Positions 1 to 9,849 of a stretch of DNA of 64,000 nucleotides are shown one piece after another (position 1 is the stretch's first letter; each line of letters opens with the position of its first letter). The position numbers and the translations under genes are program-made. This DNA is from Narthecium ossifragum (Eukaryota > Streptophyta > Magnoliopsida > Dioscoreales > Nartheciaceae). The stretch spans positions 23,566,129 to 23,630,128 of the forward strand of contig OY986968.1 of the NCBI GenBank assembly GCA_963920575.1, written 5' to 3'. The notes beneath the pieces are model-generated. The model ran no database searches and was not told where the DNA came from. It saw only the letters and a program-made list of their open reading frames with translations.

Positions 1-1298
1 GATGCCTTCCATGGACCGATCTCCACCGTCGTAGTGACTGGCTTCGCATCAGAATTGACCGCCTTGATGCGATTGGAACTGGTGGTGATCTTGGTTTTGA
101 GATGCTCGGCCGCATGTTGGGCTAAGAAGTTGTGGGTGGCGCCGGTGTCGAGCTTGGCCATCATCTTCACTCCTTGAAGGTTGATCTGGACATGCATGAG
201 GCCGGTTGTAGGGGTCGCCCGCAACGTGTTGAGGAGTTGTAGCGGGTTGACCCTCGTTGGAGAATCCGAATCTCCATCTTCTTCCCCAACCAATGCGTTG
301 AGCTTCTCTCTTTTAGGGCAATCTCGAGCCCTATGGGGTCCGTTGTATATGAAACACCCCATAGGAGACTTGGTCGTCTCCTGCATCTTAGCCTTGCCTT
401 TCTCCTGTGGCCGCCTCTTCCCCTTAGCTTTCTCTCCCTTGGACTTTGGCTTGTCCTTAGATTTTGGGGGCCGGTTGTTGTTGATCTCCACCGGCTTGGG
501 TTGACGGAAGTCCACCAAGGCATCCGCCGCGACCATGGCTGAGGGGAGATCTTTCACTCCTTGTCTCCTCAGCTCCAACTGTGCCCATCCCTGAAGATCT
601 GACAAAAAGTTAAACAACTTGTCAGACTCGGACATATCCTTAATGTCCAGCATGAGGTTATTGAATGCCTTCACGTAGTCTCTGAGCAGTCTCGTCTGCT
701 TCAGGTTCTTCAGAGCCTCCCTCGCGACCCACGCCGTGTTGTTGGGGAGGAATTGATCCTTCAGCTCTTTGCTGAAGACGTCCCAAGTTGAAATCTTGGG
801 GCGGCTGGCGGTTGCATCATCATCCAATCTGGTGCGCCACCAGAGTTTTGCATCGCCGGACAGGTACATCGCAGCAACTGACACCTTGTCGCCTTCAAGG
901 ATGTGGGCAGCCTCGAAATACTGCTCAAGGTCCCACAGGAAATTCTCGAGTTCCTTGGCGTTCCGCACGCCTCCAAAGGACTTGGGCTCGGGCACTTTGA
1001 ATTTGCCAGTGCCCTCACGAGAATCGGACCTTGACACGGCCCGCTTGATGATGACCAACTCGCTGTCGATCAGGTCCACGAACTCCTCCAAGAGAATCTG
1101 GATCCGGTTCAAGCCATGCTCAGAAGACGCCGCCCATCCTTCTAGCTCGGCTCTCATCACGTCAGAGGAGTTCTTGAGATTGAAAATTTCCTCCTCCATT
1201 GCTGCCATGTGTACATGAAGAGGTGGAATCTCTTCTGCCGGGGCTTCACCAAGATAGCCCTCGAGACGAGTAACGCGATCACGGAGCTCCGACGCCAT
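1..1298 (-). CDS. Ty3/gypsy gag-protease, partial at window edge
   Basis: An open frame of about 432 codons runs from an ATG at 1298 off the left edge without a stop. In order it shows a coiled-coil-like N-terminus, a retrotransposon gag capsid region with the LWWR-type motif (about residues 130-230), a basic linker rich in Lys/Pro, one zinc-knuckle-like motif near 310-345, and an aspartic protease with DTGATHNF near 80-110. The knuckle reads C-x2-Y-x4-H-x4-C: the second cysteine is Tyr (a TGC to TAC change), so nucleic-acid binding is probably impaired. The ATG lies 46 bases inside a putative LTR on the same strand with a primer-site-like sequence between. Reverse transcriptase and integrase would lie beyond the window. 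Gag packages the element's RNA and the protease matures the polyprotein. Confidence 0.85.
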   Translation of the reverse strand, partial: MASELRDRVTRLEGYLGEAPAEEIPPLHVHMAAMEEEIFNLKNSSDVMRAELEGWAASSEHGLNRIQILLEEFVDLIDSELVIIKRAVSRSDSREGTGKFKVPEPKSFGGVRNAKELENFLWDLEQYFEAAHILEGDKVSVAAMYLSGDAKLWWRTRLDDDATASRPKISTWDVFSKELKDQFLPNNTAWVAREALKNLKQTRLLRDYVKAFNNLMLDIKDMSESDKLFNFLSDLQGWAQLELRRQGVKDLPSAMVAADALVDFRQPKPVEINNNRPPKSKDKPKSKGEKAKGKRRPQEKGKAKMQETTKSPMGCFIYNGPHRARDCPKREKLNALVGEEDGDSDSPTRVNPLQLLNTLRATPTTGLMHVQINLQGVKMMAKLDTGATHNFLAQHAAEHLKTKITTSSNRIKAVNSDAKPVTTTVEIGPWKA

Positions 1299-1329
1299 TG
1301 ATCACGTTCTCAAGTTGGTAAAAACCTAG

Positions 1330-1343
1330 CTCTGAGGCCAAAT
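1330..1343 (-). other. primer-binding-site-like sequence
   Basis: Read on the minus strand this is TTGGCCTCAGAGC, close to the plant methionine-tRNA primer site TGGTATCAGAGC, with the TAT replaced by CC. It sits immediately inside the putative LTR end and just upstream of the gag ATG, as expected. Confidence 0.5.
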
Positions 1344-2624
1344 TGTCACCGGGTTACGCAGCGGATAATTTTTCAAAGTTTAGAGTTACTAGATGCCGGC
1401 GCCAAGACCCCTCCGCTCCTTGCTCCACGCCTTGGGCGCTCCTTGCCCACGTCAAGACCCGCGCCTTGATGATGTTTGGTGCAGCAAAGTCCGTCCTTGA
1501 CCAGCCTTCTCCGCGTCTTCTTCTCCTTCATTCTCAAAAGCACACCAAGGATGAAGGACCTATGGTTTATGGCAAGGGGATGGCCCTCTTCCTTTATTGA
1601 TCTAACGATCTTTACAAAAGAATCCCTCACAACTCTCTCTCCCTCCAAGGTACAAAGATCTCTCAATATGGAACCTCCCAAACCCTAGCCAAAGCCTAGA
1701 TGCCCAACACCTTGGCCGGCCTACTCCTTATATAGAGGAATAGTCCTTGGCTTGCTCCAACAAGCCACACCTAAGAAGTCCTACTCAAAGTCCTGACTTA
1801 CATCCTTATTTAGGCTAAGGATAAGCCTAACACTACGTTTCCAATATAGCTAGACTCTATCTTGAGTTTGCCTTGCTTAGGATAACTATGACCACAACTT
1901 GACTCAAAATAGGACTCCTTCCTATTCGTCCGCGCCAACAGCAAGTTTCCTTGTGCCAAACTTCGTATTCCCAGTGTCATCACCTATTCCAAATCGAATA
2001 CACGTGAGACATTTGAATTTGCTCGGCTGGATCGTCCTCCAAGGTCTATCCTCTTCGCCTGGCGCGCCGTCCCCTAGACCGACTCGGAGTCGCGCGTCAT
2101 CTTCAAATTCTTCTGTGCAAAAACCATTTTTGATCGCGTCATCCGTCTTGGAGCGTCCATCCCAAGTGGAATTAGGTGATTAGCCCGCATGGGTTGCTCT
2201 CTAGCACTTATCGCATCAGCCTAGGCAAGCCAAGTCGCCAAGTCCTAGTCCGACTAGGACTGGGCATCCTGAGCGCGTCGCGCGCGCGCGCTCTCTCGCG
2301 TGCTGCACGTGCTCGACCCGCGCGGCCATCTTGGCTGCCTTGGTGCGCGCCTCTCTCGCCTGACTTGCTCCCGCGCGCGTCTTGCTCTGCTGGGCTCCCG
2401 CCGCACCGCATCCTGGCGCGTTGTCTTCCTCGTCGGCCCGGTCCACCGCGCCATGCTCGGAATCCATCGTGCCATCTTTGGGGAAATGTCGTGTAGCCTC
2501 TATCAATGACTTTTGCTCGTGTGATCATGGTGTTTCAATGCTGCCCATGGCTTGGTGTGCTGTACCGCGCCATGGCCTAGGGCGTGGCCCGTGTCAACTC
2601 CGGCTGACTTTTGCTCGTGTAACA
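1344..2624 (-). repeat. putative 5' LTR of the minus-strand gypsy element
   Basis: On the minus strand the segment starts TGTTAC (at 2624) and ends GTGACA (at 1344), the TG...CA ends expected of an LTR, and it directly precedes the primer site and gag. It is GC-rich in the U3-like part (2200-2600) and carries a TATA box near 1730. A short motif, CTTTTGCTCGTGT, occurs twice (near 2511 and 2610). The partner LTR is outside the window, so the boundaries rest on termini and context only. Confidence 0.55.
1727..1735 (-). promoter_or_regulatory. TATA box of the LTR
   Basis: The minus strand reads CTATATAAG in the middle of the LTR, a typical place for an LTR promoter, about 430 bases upstream of the gag start. 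No other promoter element is certain. Confidence 0.4.
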
Positions 2625-2869
2625 GGATAAGCATGTTACCAAGTACACCGGGAGTAGAATTTAGAGGCAATATTGATTAGAATTTGTAGGCAATATTGAT
2701 TAGAATTTGTAGTTTTATATATTTTTATGTATCTTGTTTTTTGTATTGTTACATGTACTTTTCACTGTTGGTATTTTTGTTATTTTCATATATATTCCTT
2801 TTATTTTGATCCATATTTTTATACTTTTTAAAAAATTTACAAATAATGACTCCCAAAATCTACAATTAA

Positions 2870-3410
2870 AAAATAAACAAAAGATTACAAACATATAATA
2901 AAAAACTATTTATCCAAAAAGAAAAATAAAATTGATAAAAAAGAAATAAAATTGATTAAATAAAGCGAATAAAGAAAGCTGATTAAAAAAAAAACTACTT
3001 AAAAAAAACAATACAAAATTGAAGAAAAAAAAAACGTAAGGAAGGAGGGAAAAAAAAGGAGGCGAGGGCATAAAGGGAAGAGATTTGTGTGTCAGAACGG
3101 GGGTGGTGTCAGTGGGGTGCGAGAATCATGTGCATTATTACAAAGGACATATAGCTGATGTGCATTATTGCACAGGACATATAGCTGATGTGACACCGCC
3201 CCCTCCAGTGTCCCCCTCCTTACTTTCCTATTATACCCTTTGTTTTTTTTTATAGTTTTGTTTAATTCCCCTATTTTTTTTGTGTTTCTTATTTTCTTTT
3301 TCCTTTTTTCTTTTTCTTTCAGTTTTGTCTAATTTTTATTTAGTCATATTTTTTTTATTAGTTTTCTTTATTTTTTTAATCAATTTCATTTATTATTTCT
3401 GAGTAATTTA
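2870..3410. mobile_element. fold-back (long inverted repeat) element
   Basis: The left arm (A-rich, 2870-3060, with ATAAAATTGATTAAA) and the right arm (T-rich, 3215-3405, with TTAATCAATTTCATTTAT) are imperfect inverted copies. The inner parts also pair (GGGGTGGTGTCA near 3100 against TGACACCGCCCC near 3190). The loop holds a 30-bp direct tandem repeat (3128-3157 and 3158-3187). No coding sequence is present. It resembles a fold-back MITE; I did not find a target-site duplication. From 2625 to 2870 I see only AT-rich DNA with a short repeated GATTAGAATTTGTAG. Confidence 0.5.
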
Positions 3411-3711
3411 TATATTAAGTTCTTCTTCTCGATACAAATATTATAGGCCAAATTATCGACAAGTATCCTATAATTTCAATCAAACTTTTATACGTTTCCT
3501 CACCTTTAAAAACATGACATTAAAAGTCTCTTAATTTAAAAATTCGTTGTTACGTGGGCCTCTGGTACACTTGTCGTCCACAGTCAACAGGCTAACGGAC
3601 AAAACACGCCACATGCATGTGGCCCCATTTCCCCGTCAAGTAGTGACTTTTTCCACGACTTCCACCACGTTAGCATATTTTTAAACCAATTTTGACTACA
3701 TCTAACAAATT

Positions 3712-3939
3712 TTGACCCCTTTTTTATTTCCTTTGCCACGTCAGCCCCCGCCTGCACCAATCCAACCCACCCCCAAACCCGAACGACAGCAGCGTCGATG
3801 GCGAATGAACCGACGGCGAGGCGCGTTCAACGATGTTGCGAGAAATGCCTTCAATAACAATTTAACAAGAGAAGCTCAGGGAGTTCATATACCTGACCAT
3901 CTGCAGATAATAGATCACAACCAAGATGATGGGCCATGA
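3712..3939 (+). other. short ORF within the duplicated flank, unrecognised
   Basis: A 75-codon ORF reads through a GC-rich patch ending IPDHLQIIDHNQDD before a TGA. The paralogous right copy (49735-49970, reverse strand) keeps the same ending in a different frame because of a small length difference. Similarity in both copies is explained by the duplication and not necessarily by coding function. It may be the tail of an older transposon protein. I do not recognise a family. Confidence 0.25.
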
Positions 3940-4013
3940 TATACTGCCCGTTTGAATCGAGGATAAATATATATAAACCCCATTTATACATTCAAACACT
4001 TTATTCATAATAT

Positions 4014-4018
4014 TATAT
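4014..4018. repeat. copia target-site duplication, left copy (TATAT)
   Basis: TATAT precedes the LTR start TGTTGCATAG at 4019 and is repeated at 13815-13819 directly after the right LTR end AACA. In the unoccupied paralog (reverse strand near 49650-49670) the flanks are joined as TTACATAACTAC, matching the site with a single copy of the pentamer. Confidence 0.85.
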
Positions 4019-4194
4019 TGTTGCATAGAGTCCAATTCAATGGTGCGTCCACATGGGCATTTGAGTTCTAGTCTATCTGAGTGATTAGACTATCCATGAT
4101 TCTAACCAATTGAGATAAGATTGGTCCTACACCTCTCTATATATAGAGGAGTAAAACCCTAACAATGAGATTATCTGAAGATAGCTGTCTTTCG
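4019..4194 (+). repeat. 5' LTR fragment of the copia element
   Basis: These 176 bases match the first part of the right LTR (13422-13595) at most positions, including the TATA-like TCTATATATAGAGGAGT. Similarity stops abruptly at 4195 at a T-run. I could not find the remaining 215 or so bases of the LTR before the gag, so it is interrupted and probably partly deleted. Confidence 0.8.
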
Positions 4195-4228
4195 AGTTTT
4201 TTTTTTTAAATCCATTGCACTTTCGAAT

Positions 4229-5803
4229 TTACAAAACCAGTCTATTGTTGTGTTTGTTTACATAATAAGCCAAAATGTATTTTTTAGGACAAAAATACCC
4301 TTCTACTGTGTAACTGTCGAAGAGCTCGACCCTCGACGCCACTGGCCTCTCTCCACCCCACCCCCCGACCTCTCTCTCTCCACACACTCCCAGACCCCCC
4401 TCTCTCTCCCCGCCCCGCCCACAACGACCCCCACGCCTGCCGCCCTCGCCCCGTCCAGGCTTCGTCCTCGTCTCCGGCGCCAATGCTGGGGTGGTCGGGG
4501 GAGAGAGAGTGCGAGATCGGGGGGAGAGAGAGACCCCCCCCCCCAGCTCGTCGAGCGAACGTCCTCGAGCTCGAGCGTCGAGCGAATGTCCTCGAGCTCG
4601 AGCATCTCTAGCGGCGACGATGTTGACACGACGGCGAACGGCGGGAGACAACGGCGAAATATCCTCGTTGTAAGCAGCGGGGCGCGAGTCGCAATGCAAG
4701 CCGTGGGCGTCGGAGGGGAGGAGTGACGGAGAAGAGAGAAGGAAATAGAGGAGCTTGGTCGGTGGAGGTTGGAGGAGAGATGGGGCGCCGAGGTCGAGGT
4801 AAGTGAAGCTTGGGAGGAGCTTCTGGAACTCGGACCGGGTCCTCACCACCATCTCCACATGGTCGATGTAGCCGATGGTGCCGGAGGGGGCGGTGGTAAT
4901 GGGGTCACCGGGACGCGGCAGCCTTAGGACGAAGCTGAGGTCGGAGGAGAGAGGCTTGTCGCCGCTTGCTCTTCTTCCCTTGCTCTGATCCTCTCTCTCC
5001 CCGCCCCGCCCACAACGACCCCCACGCCCCGCCCAGCCTTCGTCCTCGTCTCCGACGCTGATGACCGTGTAGTCGATGCCGAGGGACTTGATCTCGGCGA
5101 TGCGCTTCTCGGCCTTCTTGATGAGGAAGTTGTTGAACCCGCCGCAGAGGCCGCGGTCACCGGTGGCGACCACGAGGGCGATCTTCTTGACGGGGCGGAC
5201 ACTGGTGAGGGGGACGTCGATGTCCTCCATCTGCAGCCGCTCGTTGATGATGTAGAGCACCTCCACCAGGGTCTCGAAGAAGGGGCGGCCGCTGACCACG
5301 GCCTCCTGGGCGCGGCGCACCTTGGCAGCTGACACCAGCTTCATGGCCTCGGTGATCTTCTGGGTGTTCTTGACGGAGTCGATGCGCTCACGGAGCTCTC
5401 GGAGGCGGCATTGGATTGCGGTCGACGAGGAGGAGGACGGCGAGGTGCGGGAGGGGCGGTGCGGAATGGGGAGAGAGTGGAGCGCGGACAGGAGGAGAGG
5501 TAGTCGAGGTCGGGGAGGACGGATGGCTTGGGCGACGCCCACATTGCGAGGTTGGACATTCTTTTGCTGTCTCTGTTTTCGATCTCGTTTCGAAGCCAGG
5601 GCGAGGAGGAGGAGGCTGCTGAGGAGAGTACTCAGAGGCCAGCGGGCGTCGAGGGAAGCTGCCCACGGGTGGCTCGAGATTGGCGACAGGGACGAGTCCT
5701 CCGGCTGGATCATAGGACGTGCGGCGAGCGGCGAGAGGCAGGGGATGAAGCTTGTGTCGCCGGAGCGGACTTGTGAAGACGATGGCGGATGCCCCTGCGT
5801 CAC
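4229..5803 (-). pseudogene. chimeric 524-codon ORF spanning captured fragments
   Basis: One frame stays open for 524 codons through several unrelated pieces. Residues about 1-130 are unrecognised. Residues about 131-250 are the ATP synthase gamma N-terminal domain. Then comes a low-complexity Gly/Arg segment, a piece with GTIGYIDHVEMVVRTRSEF (about 4790-4920) that I cannot place, and another low-complexity tail from the inverted-repeat sequence. The openness may simply reflect high GC and few stop codons. There is no evidence of expression. Confidence 0.45.
5057..5415 (-). pseudogene. atpC: captured fragment of chloroplast ATP synthase gamma subunit gene
   Basis: The minus strand encodes about 120 residues of CF1 gamma: LRELRERIDSVKNTQKITEA, the AAKVRRAQEAVV helix, LVEVLYIINERLQ, VDVPLT-like and RPVKKIAL, then GDRGLCGGFNN and DYTVISVG. 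This is the N-terminal coiled-coil helix and first Rossmann-like part of the mature subunit, which forms the rotor shaft of the chloroplast ATP synthase. The transit peptide, the regulatory cysteine region and the C-terminal helix are missing. The frame is intact with few changes, so capture looks recent. The block ends exactly at GC-rich repeat sequence. It cannot make a working subunit. Confidence 0.85.
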
Positions 5804-6075
5804 TGGACCGTCGGGGAGATGGGGAAGCGTCGCTGGACCGGCTGGGCGGGGCGGGGGCGGCGGGCGTGGGTTTGTGGGCGGGGCGGGGAGAGAGAGGGGG
5901 GTCTGGGAGTATGTGGAGAGAGAGAGGTCGGGGGGTGTGGGGGGAGAGGCCAGCGGGCGTTGAGGTTACATGGCAGAGGTCTCGGCAGTGGAGGAAATTT
6001 TTTGAATCAGGAGATTGTGGTTTTTTGTTCTTCTCCTTCGAATGATCGAATTAGAAGTGTTGAAGCTTTCGGGAA

Positions 6076-6185
6076 TGGAAAATGGAAAATGGAGATGGAA
6101 AATGGAAAATGGAAAATGGAGATGGAAAATGGAAAATGGAGATGGAAAATGGAAAATGGGAATAATGGAAAATGGAAAATGGAAT
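6076..6185 (+). repeat. short tandem repeat, GGAAAATGGA-type
   Basis: Units of GGAAAATGGAAAATGGAGAT repeat about five times with small variations. Downstream, 6190-6310 carries a looser repeat of CTACTCCTA-like motifs. Confidence 0.8.
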
Positions 6186-6381
6186 TTTATGTTAAATCTA
6201 CTCCTATTTTAGGTAGATCTACTCCTAGAAATAAAGAATTATGATAGCATTACTCCTAGGAAAATATGATAATTCTACTCCTATGGAAGAAATTAATGTA
6301 GCACTACTTCTAGAAATGAAGGACGTTGCAGGAATTAAAAGGAAGGAAAATGCAGGAATTTAAAGGAAGGAAAATGCTTCA

Positions 6382-6541
6382 TTGCTGAATTTAAAAGGCT
6401 ACATTGATAATAAATATAAAAGAGTACATAAAAAATAAAAAGCAGTTTTGCTTTGATGGCCAGGGCCGAATTTAAAGGGCTACATTGCTAATAAATATAA
6501 AAAGACTATATGAAGATAAAAAGCAATTTTGCTTTGATGGC
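6382..6541 (+). repeat. imperfect tandem duplication of about 82 bp
   Basis: Two copies begin GAATTTAAA and contain GCTACATTG, AATAAATATAAAA and AAAAAGCA-TTTTGCTTTGATGG. They lie side by side in AT-rich DNA. No coding potential is seen; the stretch 6545-7200 holds only two related motifs (AAAGTTGTAGATCTT near 6774 and 7045) typical of repetitive plant DNA. Confidence 0.6.
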
Positions 6542-7399
6542 GGGGGCTCTTTTTTCTTCTTCCTCTTGGCTATTTATAGGGCTTCTGGTAACTGATTTGG
6601 AAACTGTCAGAAAACCACTCTGCAGTTGCTGCAACTGTTACGTTAAAAGTGGAAACCACAAGAACTGCATAACTGGTCTAAAATTGCTCTGGAACCGTCA
6701 CTAAACAACGCCTCCTGTCTTCCGCTGTATTTTTGCTGATGCTAACCTTAGAATCTGGGAAAACTCTGAACATCAAAGTTGTAGATCTTCAAATTAGCTT
6801 TCCAACGGTACTAGAAACGTCCAATTTGGACATCGGATGAGAAAGTTATGACCAAAATACTTAGACTGCACTAATGGCCGATTAGCAAATATGGCCGATA
6901 AACTTTTGGTCGATAGAGTTTTGGTCGATAGAAAATCTGGTCCATAGATTTTGGACATTTGGTCTTATTTACCAGTTTGCCACTAAACCCTTTGACCATT
7001 AATTTGATACATCAAATGACCGAATTTGGAGATGACGTCAACAACAAAGTTGTAGATCTTTTCGTCCTCTTTCCAATGGTTCAAGAATCGCTCACTTTGG
7101 ATACTTGATGCAAAAGTTATGGCCAATATATTCTAACTTTGTCAACATCGAAGTATCTTTTGACCGATTGACAATATTTACGAAATTATCATTTATCGCC
7201 CAAATGGCTATATTTATTGCTAACAGAGATCAACGGCGATGATGATGGAAGCTCTGTGTGAGATCACGACCGTCGTCACCGGAAGGGAAGTCGACGCCGG
7301 AAGGGAAGTCGACGCCGAGCCCTCGGAGACGTGATTGCTAGAGACGGCCGAAGTTGCCGTGGATCTCCGTGTCCGTCGCGAGGACCAAACGGCGGCAAC

Positions 7400-8000
7400 C
7401 ACGAAGGTTTAGAAACCCAATCTCCCATTGAGGGAGATGATGAACAGGGAATGGGTTTCGGATCCGTTCTGAACCCATGCTCTGTTTAGTACTGCTGATG
7501 ATCCACGGGGGATGTTGCTGGACAAAGATGAGTCCATCTTGAACGTGGGGGAGCGACGTCGATCTCCTCCTATCAACGCCAAAGCTCTCACGAGTAGTTG
7601 GCAGATCCACCTCGGCGCGAGTGTTCTCCCACCTCGATCAACGCCGGGAGCCGAGATGCCGACGACGTTCACGAGCCAAGAAAATGGGCGGCGACTTATG
7701 GGTTTTTTTGTTGGAAACCCATCTCCCATCGAGGGAGATGATGAACAGAGCATGCTCTGTTTTTGAATGAAAAAAAAAACATGCTCTGTTTTCTCTTTGG
7801 AAACCCAATCTCCCATTGAGGGAGATGATGAACATGGGATGGGTTTCGGATCCATTCCGAACCCATGCTCTGTTTAGTTTTGCAATATATATATGTGGGA
7901 CACTCTCCTTTTGTTGCTCTGTTTGTTGCTGATGAACAGGAGCATGCTATGATTTTATATAACCCAATCTCCCATCGTGGGAGGTGATGAAAAGTAACTC
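7400..8000 (+). repeat. four copies of a CCCAATCTCCCAT repeat
   Basis: A unit of about 37 bases beginning AAACCCAATCTCCCATTGAG and ending GGAGATGATGAACA occurs near 7408, 7709, 7799 and 7960, twice followed by a further shared stretch (GGATGGGTTTCGGATCC...ACCCATGCTCTGTTTAG). Spacing is irregular. The minus-strand ORFs across it are not gene-like. From 8000 to 9016 I see AT-rich DNA, probably copia leader, with no feature. Confidence 0.6.
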
Positions 8001-9016
8001 AATACCTCATATGAATGAAGATATATTTTTTTTTGAGTCGTGCTATGTTTTTGGGTGATAGCAATATGTATAATTGCACATTTAATCCATGCCATGTGTA
8101 CTACCTTCCCCAGTTTAGTACTGATGTAATTTTTAATGTATGGTTGCTCTATGAATGCTATGCTTAGCATATCATGTCAAACGCCAGAAATTTATATGCT
8201 TGCAGTTTGTTACAATTTAAAAGTTTGCGATTTATGGTTTTATGCTTAAATATTGGTTAGAATTTGCAGCATGTGGCCTAAATTTTAGAGTAAATTACTG
8301 TATGAGCTCTTATTTTTAGATTTTGTATCTGAAGATGAGTTTAATGACTAATTGCTTAATCCACACTTTGCATAAAACGGACAAAGTATGCTTAGAGTTA
8401 GCTTCATGAACCTTGCTGTTTCAGACTATGTGGCTGAAAATAAATAGTTGCAAATAAAGTATTTAGTGAATTATCACATGCTATAGTTTTTTATGCACTT
8501 TAGTAGTGTTTTAAAACTTAATGAGAATAGCATGTAAGGCACATTAGAGAGGAAGTCCTAGGCATTTCTGTAAATTCAATAAAAATGAATATTTTCAGTT
8601 TATGTGGCTGAAAATAGACACTTATAGAAAATGATGTAAATATCAGTTATTTACGCTTTTGCCGCTTCCATGAAATTGCATATTTACATAAAAAATTCTG
8701 AATGTATGTCATTCTTAAAATAAGCGTATATATGCTTATGTGATATTGGATTTTATGTGAATTCAATGTCATTTTTCATTCATTATTTGTTAACGAATGA
8801 TGTGGATAATGGGAAGTGTTCCCATAATTTTAATTGGAATTAACTCGACACTTAATTCCAACCTGTACTATTGGGAGATGATTACTAGCATCTTTGCGTT
8901 GCGAGGTTTTCGATCTCAATATACGGGAAAGAATTTTATGATCTTGTTGAGTTCTTGGATAAAATTATATGATATGTGCATAACATATTTTTTTTATGTG
9001 CAATCAATGTAGTGAC

Positions 9017-9830
9017 ATGGCCCCTAGGAATGTGATTGAGCACCACAAGATAGTGAAATTAGATGGCCAAAACTATGATATCTGACAAGAGAAAATTCAA
9101 AATCTTTTCAAGGAGCGTCTGGTGCTCGATCATTTGATAAATGACAGAACTCCACCTAAGGAAGGAAATGCAGTCCAACATCATTCTGACCAAAAGGATT
9201 ATGACAATTGGGCCAGGGAAAATCGTTTTGTACGATTTGCCATGCTTAGTTGCATGCACGAGGACCTGATTGGCAGATTTGAGCACTGCCCCACTGCTCG
9301 AGATATGTGGAACCAGTTAAAGATTGCTTTCTGTCGGACTCCGGTTACGAAGCTACGTGCTTTGAATTTACAGTTTCAGCAATACATGAAGGATCCAGGC
9401 CATTCGTTGGTCGAGCACCTTCATACGATGAGCCTCATGATTAAGTACATGAGAGCTACTGGAAATGAGCTGTCTGATGAGCAACAAGTCTTGGCAGTGA
9501 TTCGTTCCTTGCCGGATCTTGAGTGGACTCAAGTGAAGTTCTTGATGACCTATAGCGATGATGTCAAGACTTTCAAGGACATATCGCGTCATCTCGAGCT
9601 TGAGGCGAAGCGCATTGAGGCGAACCGTAAAAAGGAGGTCTCCCATCTCTCAAGCTGCAAAGCGCAGGCATTCAAAGCCTGTTTACGAGGGACAAGGGTT
9701 AGCTGGTAATGATACACAGATTGACAAATTTGTGAAATGTCACAAATATCAGCATGGGAGCATCATAAACGTAGGATTTTTGAAGTGCTACAATTGTGGA
9801 AAGAAGGGTCACTTCGCTTGAGACTGTTCT
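9017..9830 (+). pseudogene. Ty1/copia gag, broken
   Basis: The ATG at 9017 opens MAPRNVIEHHKIVKLDGQNY, followed at 9083 by TGA where copia gags have Trp. The frame then stays open to 9709 through a UBN2-type gag region (DNWARENRFVRFAML, ARDMWNQLK, LRALNLQFQQYM). Near 9655 the frame shifts, and a zinc knuckle CYNCGKKGHFA-x-DC follows (about 9785-9827) with another stop inside it. The protein would package element RNA; here it is nonfunctional. Confidence 0.85.
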
Positions 9831-9849
9831 GAGCTGAAGAAGGTATGCC

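Larger units (their letters stand above)
3420..4018 (-). repeat. distal part of the inverted VTE1 duplication, left copy
   Basis: Reverse-complemented, this matches the VTE1 3' flank at about 49700-50452. Shared landmarks are CCTGACCAT near 3890, the GC-rich stretch at 3735-3830 and CAAGTAGTGACTTTTTCC near 3640. The right copy has about 200 extra bases (50165-50365) missing here. The block is separated from the rest of the left copy (13815-16532) by the copia insertion. Confidence 0.85.
4195..6030 (-). mobile_element. Pack-type element with captured gene pieces
   Basis: A very GC-rich block sits inside AT-rich copia DNA. Its flanks are inverted copies: about 4322-4460 matches the reverse complement of about 5860-5965 (shared GACCTCTCTCTCTCCACA and CCCCGCCCCGCCCACAA), and a third copy lies at about 4990-5045. 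Between them are host-gene pieces, one from the chloroplast ATP synthase gamma gene. This fits a Pack-MULE or similar TIR element. Outer ends and a target duplication could not be fixed. Confidence 0.55.

Noticed and set aside
4303..4629. Arg/Ser/Glu-rich ORFs on both strands of the GC-rich block
   Set aside because: Explained by low-complexity inverted-repeat sequence, no domain.
9059..9286. Minus-strand ORFs over the copia gag
   Set aside because: Antisense shadows of the gag reading frame.
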